Origin: an uncultured Faecalibacterium sp.
Lineage (GTDB): Bacteria > Bacillota > Clostridia > Oscillospirales > Ruminococcaceae
Direction of reading: 5' to 3'
NCBI GenBank assembly: GCA_945982465.1
Contig: CAMFSB010000078.1
Coordinates: 1 to 7,324, forward strand
DNA length: 7,324 nucleotides
A program made the position numbers and the translations under genes. This document shows, one piece after another, positions 1 through 7,318 of this stretch. Numbering within the stretch: position 1 is the first letter of the stretch; every line of letters begins with the position of its first letter. A model generated the notes under the pieces. It saw nothing but the letters and a program-made list of their open reading frames with translations, searched no databases and was not told where the DNA came from.

Positions 1-1
1 C

Positions 2-304
2 CAGCTGGCCGGGCTGATCCCGCGGCTGCGGCTGCGGGGCTTTGGCGGCACCGATTTCCGGCCCGCATTTGCGTATGTAGAGCAGCTTTTGCAGACCCGG
101 CAGCTCACCAAGCTGGACGGCCTGCTGTATTTTACCGACGGCGTGGGCACCTACCCGGATAAAGCACCGGACTACAAAACCGCCTTTATTTTCAACCGGG
201 ACGACGCCATCAGCCCGCGCGTGCCGTCCTGGGCGATCCGGGCGGTGCTTACCACCGATACCATTCGCCTGTTGCCTGTACAAACCGGGGAGGAAGATGT
301 TTAA
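2..304 (+). CDS. VWA-like domain protein (DUF2201-type), C-terminal part
   Basis: This is the last 100 codons of a gene that begins before the window. The visible protein contains GGTDFRP at visible residues 15-21 and YFTDG at 43-47. These match the threonine loop and the aspartate loop of the metal-ion-dependent adhesion site in von Willebrand factor A domains. The pattern of GGTD, about 28 residues, then L(I/L)YFTDG followed by G.YP is characteristic of the VWA-like domain that ends the DUF2201 putative metallopeptidase-like proteins. The first MIDAS loop (DxSxS) and any N-terminal metallopeptidase-like domain lie outside the window. Its TAA stop shares a base with the ATG of the following AAA+ ATPase, so the two are probably translationally coupled and act together. 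VWA proteins paired with MoxR ATPases are generally thought to bind substrates or metal-linked targets that the ATPase remodels. The family call rests on motifs read by eye. The precise role is unknown. Confidence 0.8.
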   Translation, partial: QLAGLIPRLRLRGFGGTDFRPAFAYVEQLLQTRQLTKLDGLLYFTDGVGTYPDKAPDYKTAFIFNRDDAISPRVPSWAIRAVLTTDTIRLLPVQTGEEDV

Positions 305-306
305 TG
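287..306 (+). promoter_or_regulatory. RBS and overlapping stop/start coupling VWA and AAA genes
   Basis: GGGGAGGAAG at 287-296 lies inside the last codons of the VWA gene. The stop TAA (302-304) and the ATPase ATG (304-306) share one base. This arrangement supports translational coupling and near-stoichiometric production of the two proteins. Confidence 0.7.
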
Positions 307-1779
307 GATATTGCAACCGCAAAACAGCAGATCAAAAACACCGTGCAGATCTACCTGCAGAAGGACGCGCTGGGCAACTACCGGCTGCCGGTGGTGCACC
401 AGCGGCCCATCTTTCTGCTGGGCGCGCCCGGCCTGGGCAAAACCGCCGTCATGCAGCAGATCGCCGACGAGATGGGGCTGGGGCTGGTGAGCTACTCTAT
501 GACCCACCACACCCGCCAAAGCGCCATCGGCCTGCCGGTGATTGTGGAAAAGGAATACGGCGGCCGCCGCTATCAGGTCAGCGAATACACCATGAGCGAG
601 ATCATCGCCAGCGTGTACGACTGCATGCGCCGGACCGGCAAGACCGAGGGCATTCTGTTTCTGGACGAGATCAACTGCGTGTCCGAAACACTTTCGCCGG
701 CCATGCTGCTGTTTTTGCAGTACAAGGTCTTTGGCGGGCACCGGGTGCCGGACGGCTGGGTAGTGGTAACGGCGGGCAACCCGCCCCGCTTTAATAAAAG
801 CGTGCGCGAATTCGACGCCGCCACCCGTGACCGGCTCAGGGTGCTGGAGATCGAGCCAAGCTACCCCGCGTGGAAGGCCTATGCGTTGGAACACGGGGTC
901 AGCCGCTGTGTGATCAGCTACCTGGACATCCGGCAGGAGGATTTTTACAAGGCCGAGACCACCGTGGACGGCCTGACCGTGGTGACCCCGCGCGCCTGGG
1001 AGGATCTGAGCGAGATCTTGCAGTACCACGAGCAGCTGGGCCTGCCGGTCAGCGAGGCGCTGACCGCCCAGTATTTGCAAAGCCGCCAGACTGCGCGGGA
1101 TTTTGCGATCTATTACGAGCTGTACCAGAAATACCGCCAGGTCTACCATGTGGAGGAGATTTTGGCCGGCCAGTGGGACGACGGCGTGCTGGCGCAGGCC
1201 CGCGCCGCCCGGCTGGACGAGCGCATGAGCCTGGTCAGCCTGCTGCTGGAAGCGGTGTTCGGCCGTATGAGCCGCTGCACATTGCGGCACGACGCGCTGG
1301 CCATGGCCGCCGCCGCGCTCAAGCAGCAAAAGGCCGCGCTTTCGCAGCCAGGCGACCCGCTGCCCGCGCTGGCCCGGCTGGAGGAAGAATGGCGCGCCGC
1401 AGCACAGGAGCAGCCCTCTGCCCGGCGTGCCGCCTGCCTGGACCTGCTGGAGCTGGCCGAACGCTGGCGCGGCGAACTGGCTGGCGAAACGCCTTTTGCG
1501 GCCCTGCGGGCCTGCTACCAGCAGGCTGTGGCCCGGCTGCAGGCCGATGTGGCCGAAACGCAGAGCGCCGTGGGCCGGATGCTGCAGTTTTTGGAGCAGG
1601 CCTTTGGCCAGGGCACCGAGCTGAGCCTGGCGGTCAACGACCTGACCGTGACCCCGGCTGCCGCCGCGTTTTTGGGCCAATTTTTGAGCAAGGAGTATTT
1701 TGACGCCAGCCGCGGGCTGCAGCTGCACCGGCAGGAGCAGCAGTTGCTGGACGCCATTGACCTGACGGGGCTGGTGTGA
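304..1779 (+). CDS. MoxR-type AAA+ ATPase
   Basis: A 491-residue cytoplasmic AAA+ ATPase of the MoxR/AAA_5 type. The ATPase core occupies about residues 30-240: Walker A GAPGLGKT at 40-47, Walker B ILFLDE at 117-122, a sensor-1 asparagine in AGNPP at 157-161, candidate arginine fingers R175/R177 in DAATRDRLR, and a sensor-2-like TPR at 228-230. All ATP-binding and hydrolysis residues appear intact. Residues from about 290 to the end form an Ala/Leu/Glu-rich helical extension, with coiled-coil-like stretches around 365-440, which I cannot assign to a family. The start overlaps the upstream VWA stop (TAATG) and has GGGGAGGAAG at 287-296. An ATG at 297 is in another frame and closer to that site, but its frame has no recognisable protein. 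MoxR ATPases usually act with a VWA partner as a chaperone that matures or remodels protein complexes. The target here is unknown. Confidence 0.88.
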   Translation: MDIATAKQQIKNTVQIYLQKDALGNYRLPVVHQRPIFLLGAPGLGKTAVMQQIADEMGLGLVSYSMTHHTRQSAIGLPVIVEKEYGGRRYQVSEYTMSEIIASVYDCMRRTGKTEGILFLDEINCVSETLSPAMLLFLQYKVFGGHRVPDGWVVVTAGNPPRFNKSVREFDAATRDRLRVLEIEPSYPAWKAYALEHGVSRCVISYLDIRQEDFYKAETTVDGLTVVTPRAWEDLSEILQYHEQLGLPVSEALTAQYLQSRQTARDFAIYYELYQKYRQVYHVEEILAGQWDDGVLAQARAARLDERMSLVSLLLEAVFGRMSRCTLRHDALAMAAAALKQQKAALSQPGDPLPALARLEEEWRAAAQEQPSARRAACLDLLELAERWRGELAGETPFAALRACYQQAVARLQADVAETQSAVGRMLQFLEQAFGQGTELSLAVNDLTVTPAAAAFLGQFLSKEYFDASRGLQLHRQEQQLLDAIDLTGLV

Positions 1780-1780
1780 G

Positions 1781-3166
1781 ATGGAGCTGCTGCGATTTAC
1801 CATCCGGGCGGACGGCACGTTGGGCGAGCGCTGGCACGAACCGGAACCGGAGCCGGCAACAGCCGGCGCGCCCCTCGGCAATGCGCTGGCCGCCCTGCTG
1901 GGCGAGGACGAGGACGATGAGGACTGGGGCGGCGACGCCCCGGACATGAGCGCGGAGTTTGCCCGCCTGGGCCACCTGCACGAGGAGGCGCGGCAGCCGC
2001 TTTTGCCCCCCACCGCCGACTTTGCCCCCGGGCCGGACGGCGGCCTGACGCTGCTGCGCTGGCCCCGGCTGGCGCGGCCCGCCGTTGTGCCCGATGCGGT
2101 GGAGGGCCGGCCGGTCACGGCCATCGGCGCCACCGCCTTTGCCGCCACCCATCTGGAGGACCGGCATTTTGAGGATTTTTACCACTCGCCCATCAGCTAC
2201 AGCGTGTTCTGCATGCGCATGGGGCGTTTTTGCACCACCGAAGAGCCGGACGAGGGCGGGCCGACAGCCGTGCGGCTGCCTGCCGGGCTGACCCGGATCG
2301 GCCCATACGCCTTTTGGAAGTGCCGCAACCTGACCGCCGTCACCGTCCCGGACGGGGTGCGCGAACTGCCCGCCGGCGTGTTCGGCGACTGCGCCCGCCT
2401 TGCTTCGGTGGCCCTGCCCGCCGGGCTGCGCACGCTGGGCTTTCTGCCCCGGCTCACCGACCAGGTCATGCCGGACACCGGCGTGTTTGCCGGCTGCCAC
2501 GCCCTGCGGCAGCTGACGCTGCCCGCTTCGGTGCAGGTGCTGGGCGCTCATACCTTTAACAGCGCCGGGCTGGTGCGGCTGACCGTGCTGGACCCGTGCC
2601 GCGATGGGTGGAGCCGGGCCGTAGCCGTGGCGCAGACCGCGTTTGACCACACCGCCGCCCTGCTGTGGCTGGACAAGGCCCTGCCCGACGGCACGGTCTG
2701 CTGCCGGCTGGGCCTGCCCGCCGCCCGCGACAAGATTTTGGCCGGCGACCGGCGCTTCGGTGCGATTCTGCGGGTGCCGGCGGACTTTTTCAGCCGGCCG
2801 GCCGGCTACTTCGACCGGCTGGCGCGGGAGGCGTTCCGGCTGGATTTTTCCGCCCGCATGGCGCTGGCCCGGTTGGAGTGCCCGGGCGGCCTTGCGCCAG
2901 AGGACCGGCAGTTTTACCGGGAGCTGCTGGTGCGCTATTTCGGCCAGGCGCCGCAGTTTATGCCCGGCACTGAGGGCGCCGGCCCTTACGCGGCCCTGTT
3001 CGATTTTTTGAGCCGCCTGCCTGATCTGACCGCCGCCGATGTGAGCGCGCTGGCGCGCACCGCGGGCGGGCTGGGGCTTCCGGCTGAACTGGTGAACCGC
3101 ATGCTGGAGCTGCGCACCGCCCGCTTTTCGACCGTGACCGGGTTTGAAGACCTGGACCTGGACTGA
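1781..3166 (+). CDS. BspA-type leucine-rich repeat protein (LRR_5)
   Basis: A 461-residue protein with no signal peptide or membrane segment, so probably cytoplasmic. Residues 1-100 are poorly conserved in appearance and include a strongly acidic stretch, GEDEDDEDWGGD, at 41-52. Residues about 108-270 carry BspA-like leucine-rich repeats, recognisable by the cycle LPxGLxxIGxxAFxxCxxL followed by a valine-rich strand. Examples are LPAGLTRIGPYAFWKCRNL at 166-184, VPDGVRELPAGVFGDCARL at 189-207, and degenerate units to about 268. From about 310 to the end lies a mostly helical, arginine/leucine-rich domain that I cannot name. The ATG follows the ATPase stop (TGA 1777-1779) by one base and has only a weak Shine-Dalgarno, so expression probably depends on coupling. 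LRR_5 repeats mediate protein binding. An adaptor or target-recognition role for the MoxR-VWA pair is inferred from gene order only. No transcription terminator is visible after it. Confidence 0.78.
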   Translation: MELLRFTIRADGTLGERWHEPEPEPATAGAPLGNALAALLGEDEDDEDWGGDAPDMSAEFARLGHLHEEARQPLLPPTADFAPGPDGGLTLLRWPRLARPAVVPDAVEGRPVTAIGATAFAATHLEDRHFEDFYHSPISYSVFCMRMGRFCTTEEPDEGGPTAVRLPAGLTRIGPYAFWKCRNLTAVTVPDGVRELPAGVFGDCARLASVALPAGLRTLGFLPRLTDQVMPDTGVFAGCHALRQLTLPASVQVLGAHTFNSAGLVRLTVLDPCRDGWSRAVAVAQTAFDHTAALLWLDKALPDGTVCCRLGLPAARDKILAGDRRFGAILRVPADFFSRPAGYFDRLAREAFRLDFSARMALARLECPGGLAPEDRQFYRELLVRYFGQAPQFMPGTEGAGPYAALFDFLSRLPDLTAADVSALARTAGGLGLPAELVNRMLELRTARFSTVTGFEDLDLD

Positions 3167-3200
3167 CCCTGTTTTGCTCCCCGTTCCGTGCGGCACCTAA

Positions 3201-4670
<1,470 letters not shown>

Positions 4671-4679
4671 TCCGCTTTT

Positions 4680-4712
4680 CCCCCGCAGGCCGCCGGCCTG
4701 CGGGGGCTTTTT
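4680..4712 (+). terminator. Rho-independent terminator of the GH1 transcript
   Basis: CCCCCGCAGGC (4680-4690) pairs perfectly with GCCTGCGGGGG (4696-4706) around a 5-base loop. A T-tract (4708-4712) follows one base after the stem. The 11-bp GC-rich stem, short loop and T-tract make a canonical intrinsic terminator for rightward transcription. There is no T-tract on the opposite strand, so it should not act on the leftward operon. Confidence 0.92.
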
Positions 4713-4722
4713 GCGGCCGGCG

Positions 4723-4741
4723 GCAGGGCTTTTTGCCCTGC
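4723..4741. repeat. Perfect palindrome with T5 loop
   Basis: GCAGGGC (4723-4729), TTTTT, GCCCTGC (4735-4741) form a perfect 7-bp stem-loop just after the GH1 terminator. Neither strand has a T-tract after the stem, so it is not a canonical terminator. It may be a structural or transcript-stabilising element, or a degenerate terminator. Confidence 0.55.
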
Positions 4742-4746
4742 AACCG

Positions 4747-4813
4747 CACAGCGCCCCGGCGCACGGCTCCCTTGAAGAGGTCTGCGTGCGCCGGGGCTCT
4801 GTGTATTGTTTTT
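4747..4813 (+). terminator. Long hairpin with T-tract, probable second terminator
   Basis: Bases 4747-4765 pair with 4785-4803 through 18 of 19 positions (single C/T mismatch at 4752/4798), with a 19-base loop. A T-rich run, ATTGTTTTT, ends at 4813 on the + strand. As an intrinsic terminator it would act on rightward read-through past the first terminator. The stem also lies 26 bases beyond the stop of the leftward membrane-protein gene and could fold at the 3' end of that mRNA, but no T-tract follows it in that direction. The interval 4671-4828 contains no gene, only these hairpins. Confidence 0.5.
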
Positions 4814-4828
4814 GCGCGGGCCGCTTTG

Positions 4829-5131
4829 TTAAAACAGCCCCTTGTTGTACTTGAACTGCCCGTACAGGATGAAGCCAAGCCCCACCAGAAATGCGGGCAG
4901 CAGTACCGTATCCACCGGCGCCAGCACCCAGAATTCCAGCGCGAACGCCGCGATCATCCCCAGGCCGATGATCAGCGTGCCGGTGCCGACGGCTTTGCCG
5001 TATTTGGGGATATCCTCCTCCCGCACCCGTTTCCGGTTATAGGAATGCACGGTGCCAATGTTCCCCCGGATGTTGCCAATGCCGATCACGGAAATAAGCG
5101 CCCCCAAAACCAGCAATGCATCGTTGTTCAT
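4829..5131 (-). CDS. Small membrane protein, three predicted TM segments
   Basis: A 100-residue hydrophobic protein. Predicted membrane segments by eye are about 5-22, 47-70 and 74-91. Between the first and second is a charged, probably extramembrane loop with TVHSYNRKRVREEDIPKYGK (27-46). Similar small Firmicute membrane proteins carry an (I/V)HSY...RV.EED..Y.K..G motif; I recognise the type (DUF3784-like) but not a function. The start is well supported: AAGGAGG on the minus strand (CCTCCTT at 5139-5145) stands 7 bases before the ATG. It is the last gene of the leftward operon after the YolD-like gene, 101 bases away. The spacer contains a relic of the polymerase gene end, so this membrane protein may be a passenger, or may have its own promoter. 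No function is assigned. Confidence 0.75.
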   Translation of the reverse strand: MNNDALLVLGALISVIGIGNIRGNIGTVHSYNRKRVREEDIPKYGKAVGTGTLIIGLGMIAAFALEFWVLAPVDTVLLPAFLVGLGFILYGQFKYNKGLF

Positions 5132-5232
5132 CCTACTTCCTCCTTTTTATTGCTACGGCCCCTGCCGTTTTTCCAAACCCGGCGGCCCGGCGCCGCCCGT
5201 TTTACGCCTTGTGCCTGCCCAAACGCCCCGGC
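5132..5232 (-). other. Spacer with relic of the polymerase 3' end
   Basis: Read leftward after the YolD-like stop, this spacer holds codons for G-R-H-K-A followed by TAA, then GC-rich sequence closely matching the polymerase-yolD spacer. The real polymerase ends in G-G-H-K-A-TAA. Outside the repeat, no open frame of useful length is present. It ends in the RBS of the membrane-protein gene. Confidence 0.6.
5160..5218. repeat. Direct repeat, copy A (partner at 5682-5733)
   Basis: Bases 5190-5218 match 5705-5733 at 26 of 29 positions, beginning GCGCCGCCCG and containing TTTACGCCTT. A second shared block, CCCTGCCGT, occurs at 5160-5168 and again at 5682-5690, in the same order and orientation. 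The two copies flank the YolD-like gene. Confidence 0.75.
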
Positions 5233-5670
5233 CTAACCGGAGCCGCCTGCCTCCTGTGCCGGGCACAGTTCCACGGTCAGGATCTCCTCCACCGGGATGC
5301 GGCGCCCATCGGCCAGCACCAGCGCGCGGGCGGCCCGATCCAGCCGCTTCACCGCCCCGGCCGCGTCCGCATAGGCCCCGCCGTCCTTTCTGCCGTCCGG
5401 CACGAAGTAAGTCACCCTTACCGCCGTGCCCGGATGCTCCAGCGCATAGCGGAGCGCCCGGTCCGTCTGCTCTTTTTCGTACTCGTCCGGTTCGATCCGC
5501 CGGTCTGTCAGGCGGGCCGTTTCGCGGATGGCGTCGTCGTGGCCGGTAAGGGCCGCAAAGGGGGCAAACTGCGCCGCCCGGCTGGCCAGCGGCATCCGCG
5601 GATGCCGGGCCGGTTCGTGGTGCGCAAACTCCAGCATATCATCGTAGGGGCCGGCCTTTTCTGCCGCCAT
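5233..5670 (-). CDS. YolD-like protein, predicted partner of the Y-family polymerase
   Basis: A 145-residue soluble protein. The stretch RMPLASRAAQFAPFAALTG (25-43), followed by HDDAIRETARLTDRRIE, is the hallmark of YolD-like proteins in Clostridia. The C-terminal half (about 84-135) is a predicted beta-rich region containing VTYFVPDGRKDGGAY (87-101) and a final IPVEEILTVE. YolD-like proteins occur beside Y-family polymerases and have been proposed to be functional equivalents of UmuD, without sharing its fold or protease site; this role is a prediction. The gene follows the polymerase by 46 bases on the same strand, so the two are probably cotranscribed. I chose the ATG at 5670 over a GTG at 5679, because the GTG overlaps the Shine-Dalgarno AGGGAGG (5679-5685), which is 8 bases from the ATG. 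The gene is bounded by direct repeats, suggesting duplication or insertion. Confidence 0.85.
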   Translation of the reverse strand: MAAEKAGPYDDMLEFAHHEPARHPRMPLASRAAQFAPFAALTGHDDAIRETARLTDRRIEPDEYEKEQTDRALRYALEHPGTAVRVTYFVPDGRKDGGAYADAAGAVKRLDRAARALVLADGRRIPVEEILTVELCPAQEAGGSG

Positions 5671-5678
5671 GGGGTCCA

Positions 5679-5685
5679 CCTCCCT
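5679..5685 (-). promoter_or_regulatory. RBS deciding the yolD start
   Basis: Minus-strand AGGGAGG (plus-strand CCTCCCT) is spaced 8 bases from the ATG at 5670. The in-frame GTG at 5679 begins within this motif and so cannot use it. Confidence 0.75.
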
Positions 5686-5733
5686 GCCGTGTGTTTGGTT
5701 TTGCGCGCCGCCCGCTTTACGCCTTATGCCCGC
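5682..5733. repeat. Direct repeat, copy B (polymerase stop region)
   Basis: This copy spans the final codons and TAA stop (5717-5719) of the polymerase gene and the spacer to yolD. It matches copy A at 26 of 29 bases over 5705-5733, plus the CCCTGCCGT block at 5682-5690. Because this copy lies in a functional gene end, it is probably the original. Confidence 0.75.
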
Positions 5734-7228
5734 CGATCTGGGCGTTGCGATCCTGGGCGGTGGCGCCCTCCTGCAGATCCATCCCTTTCAGGATGGCATT
5801 TTTGCCGAATTTTTTCTTGATGGACAGCATGGCCTGCTGCATCCGGCGCTCCCGGTCCAGCTCCTGCTCTTCGTCGGCGCGCTGCTGCTCCCGCGCGGCG
5901 TAGTCGGTGAACAGATCCAGCTGCTCCACCGCGCCGGCTTGCTGCTTTTGGGCCTGCAGTTCCGTGATCACATGGTTGGCGGTGATCGTCAGGCGGCGGG
6001 CCAGCAGGTTCGGGTCCACCACGGCGTCAAACAGGCCCAGCACCGCGTCGGTGATCCGGCGGGCGGAAGAGGTGTGCCGCCCCAGATTGGCCGTGCCGTG
6101 GGCGTGCTTTGGCACCTTGCGGCCGTAGGCGTCGGTGGTGACCGGACCTTTGTATGTGCGGCGGATGGCGGGGTCGGTCAGGCATTCGATATCGTAGCCC
6201 ACCGTCAGCACCATCTGATCCGCGGCAAGGCCCTTATCCACCAGGTCCAGCGCCAGGGCCTCGGCCATCTCCTGCGCGACCAGGCGGGCCTTTTCAAACG
6301 GGTAGGCACAGTGCAGCACCTGCCCCGCGCCCAGCGAATTGCTCTCGGGCCGGTAGGCCTTGATCTGCGCCATGGTGCACGGTTCCCAGCCCCAGGCGTG
6401 GTCGATGAGCAGTTCGGCGTTGACGCCGAACATCTGGTACAGCGCTTCCTCGTTTTGCAGCGAGCAGCGGGCGATGTCGCCCATGGTGTACAGGCCGTAC
6501 TGCTCCAGCTTGCGCGCGTAGCCCCGCCCGACCCGCCAGAAATCGGTCAGCGGGCGGTGGCTCCAAAGCTGGCGGCGGTAGCTCATTTCGTCCAGCTCCG
6601 CGATGCGCACGCCGTCCGCGTCCGGTTCCACATGCTTTGCCACGATGTCCATGGCCACCTTGCACAGGTACAGGTTTGTGCCAATGCCGGCGGTGGCCGT
6701 GATGCCGGTCTGGCGCAGCACCTCCCGGATCATGGTCATAGCCAGTTCCCGTGCGGTCATGTGGTAGGTTTTCAGGTAGGCGGTCACATCCATCATCACC
6801 TCGTCGATGGAATAGACATGGATATCCTCCGGGGCGATGTATTTGAGGTAGATGTTATAAATGCGGGTGCTGTATTCGATGTAATGGGCCATCCGGGGCA
6901 CGGCCACCTCGTACGACACCGCCAGCTCCGGGTGGGCGCTCAGTTCCGGGGCCGAGGAGGAGCTGCCGGTCAGCCTGCGCCCCGGCGCACGCTGCCGCCG
7001 TTCGGCGTTGACCCGGCCCACTGCCTGCACCACCTCGAACAGGCGCGCCCGCCCGGGGATGCCGTAGGCCTTGAGCGAGGGCGAGACCGCCAGACAGATG
7101 GTTTTTTCCGTCCGGCTGGCGTCCGCCACCACCAGATGGGTGGTCAGCGGGTCCAGGCCGCGCTCCACGCATTCCACCGAGGCGTAAAACGATTTGAGAT
7201 CAATGGCCACATAGGTGCGCGCTTCCAT
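5717..7228 (-). CDS. Y-family translesion DNA polymerase (DinB/UmuC-type)
   Basis: A 503-residue error-prone polymerase that would bypass lesions at stalled forks. The palm begins YVAIDLKSFYASVEC (6-20), giving metal-binding D10 and a probable steric-gate Y15; the second catalytic pair is D142-E143 in YSIDEV. TATAGIGTNLYLCKVAMD (177-194) is the conserved motif after the palm. A helix-hairpin-helix-like segment, LTDFWRVGRGYARKLEQYG (227-245), precedes the little-finger region. QLDLF at 436-440 fits the beta-clamp-binding consensus. All catalytic residues appear intact. An insertion of about 25 residues (80-105, rich in Arg, Ser and Pro) sits in the fingers/palm region, and a charged helical tail with KKKFGKNAILKGM (471-483) runs to the end; both are usual in the clostridial branch. 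The ATG at 7228 has AAAGGGGG 8 bases upstream. No LexA box is recognisable in the 96 bases upstream. UvrX/UmuC or DinB naming cannot be settled from sequence alone. Confidence 0.92.
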   Translation of the reverse strand: MEARTYVAIDLKSFYASVECVERGLDPLTTHLVVADASRTEKTICLAVSPSLKAYGIPGRARLFEVVQAVGRVNAERRQRAPGRRLTGSSSSAPELSAHPELAVSYEVAVPRMAHYIEYSTRIYNIYLKYIAPEDIHVYSIDEVMMDVTAYLKTYHMTARELAMTMIREVLRQTGITATAGIGTNLYLCKVAMDIVAKHVEPDADGVRIAELDEMSYRRQLWSHRPLTDFWRVGRGYARKLEQYGLYTMGDIARCSLQNEEALYQMFGVNAELLIDHAWGWEPCTMAQIKAYRPESNSLGAGQVLHCAYPFEKARLVAQEMAEALALDLVDKGLAADQMVLTVGYDIECLTDPAIRRTYKGPVTTDAYGRKVPKHAHGTANLGRHTSSARRITDAVLGLFDAVVDPNLLARRLTITANHVITELQAQKQQAGAVEQLDLFTDYAAREQQRADEEQELDRERRMQQAMLSIKKKFGKNAILKGMDLQEGATAQDRNAQIGGHKA

Positions 7229-7244
7229 CCGGTTTTCCCCCTTT

Positions 7245-7318
7245 CCGTACCGGGCCTGGCCCGCGGTTCACTGTGTATGTGCCGCCGGCAGCAGCCCGAC
7301 CCGGGCGGCCGGGTACGG
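7245..7318. repeat. Inverted repeat upstream of the polymerase gene
   Basis: CCGTACC (7245-7251) pairs with GGTACGG (7312-7318), and after one mismatch GGCC-type bases 7253-7256 pair with 7307-7310, giving 11 of 12 pairs around a 50-base loop. It lies just 5' of the polymerase RBS in the likely leader or promoter region. No clear -35/-10 pair is visible here. In such GC-rich DNA the pairing may be fortuitous. Confidence 0.3.

Noticed and set aside
297..794. Alternative plus-strand start at 297 in a different frame from the ATPase
   Set aside because: Although closer to the GGAGG motif, its product is Arg/Gly/Ala-rich noise, while the frame starting at 304 encodes the full AAA+ motif set.
301..2148. 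615-codon open frame on the minus strand opposite the ATPase and LRR genes
   Set aside because: It is antisense to two genes with clear motifs, its product is low-complexity Gln/His/Ala/Gly-rich without recognisable domains, and such frames arise readily in GC-rich DNA.
1634..3196. 520-codon minus-strand open frame opposite the LRR gene
   Set aside because: The composition is Gly/Gln/Arg/Ala-rich with no domain signature, and it lies opposite a recognisable LRR protein.
4751..4765. 15-base sequence GCGCCCCGGCGCACG also found at 6977-6991
   Set aside because: One copy is an arm of the long hairpin and the other lies within coding sequence of the polymerase (Arg-Ala-Pro-Gly). The match is short and all GC-rich, so chance is the simplest explanation.
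5116..5820. 234-codon plus-strand open frame across the yolD region
   Set aside because: It runs antisense to the YolD-like gene and the polymerase end, with Arg/Pro/Ala-rich content and no convincing RBS or domain.
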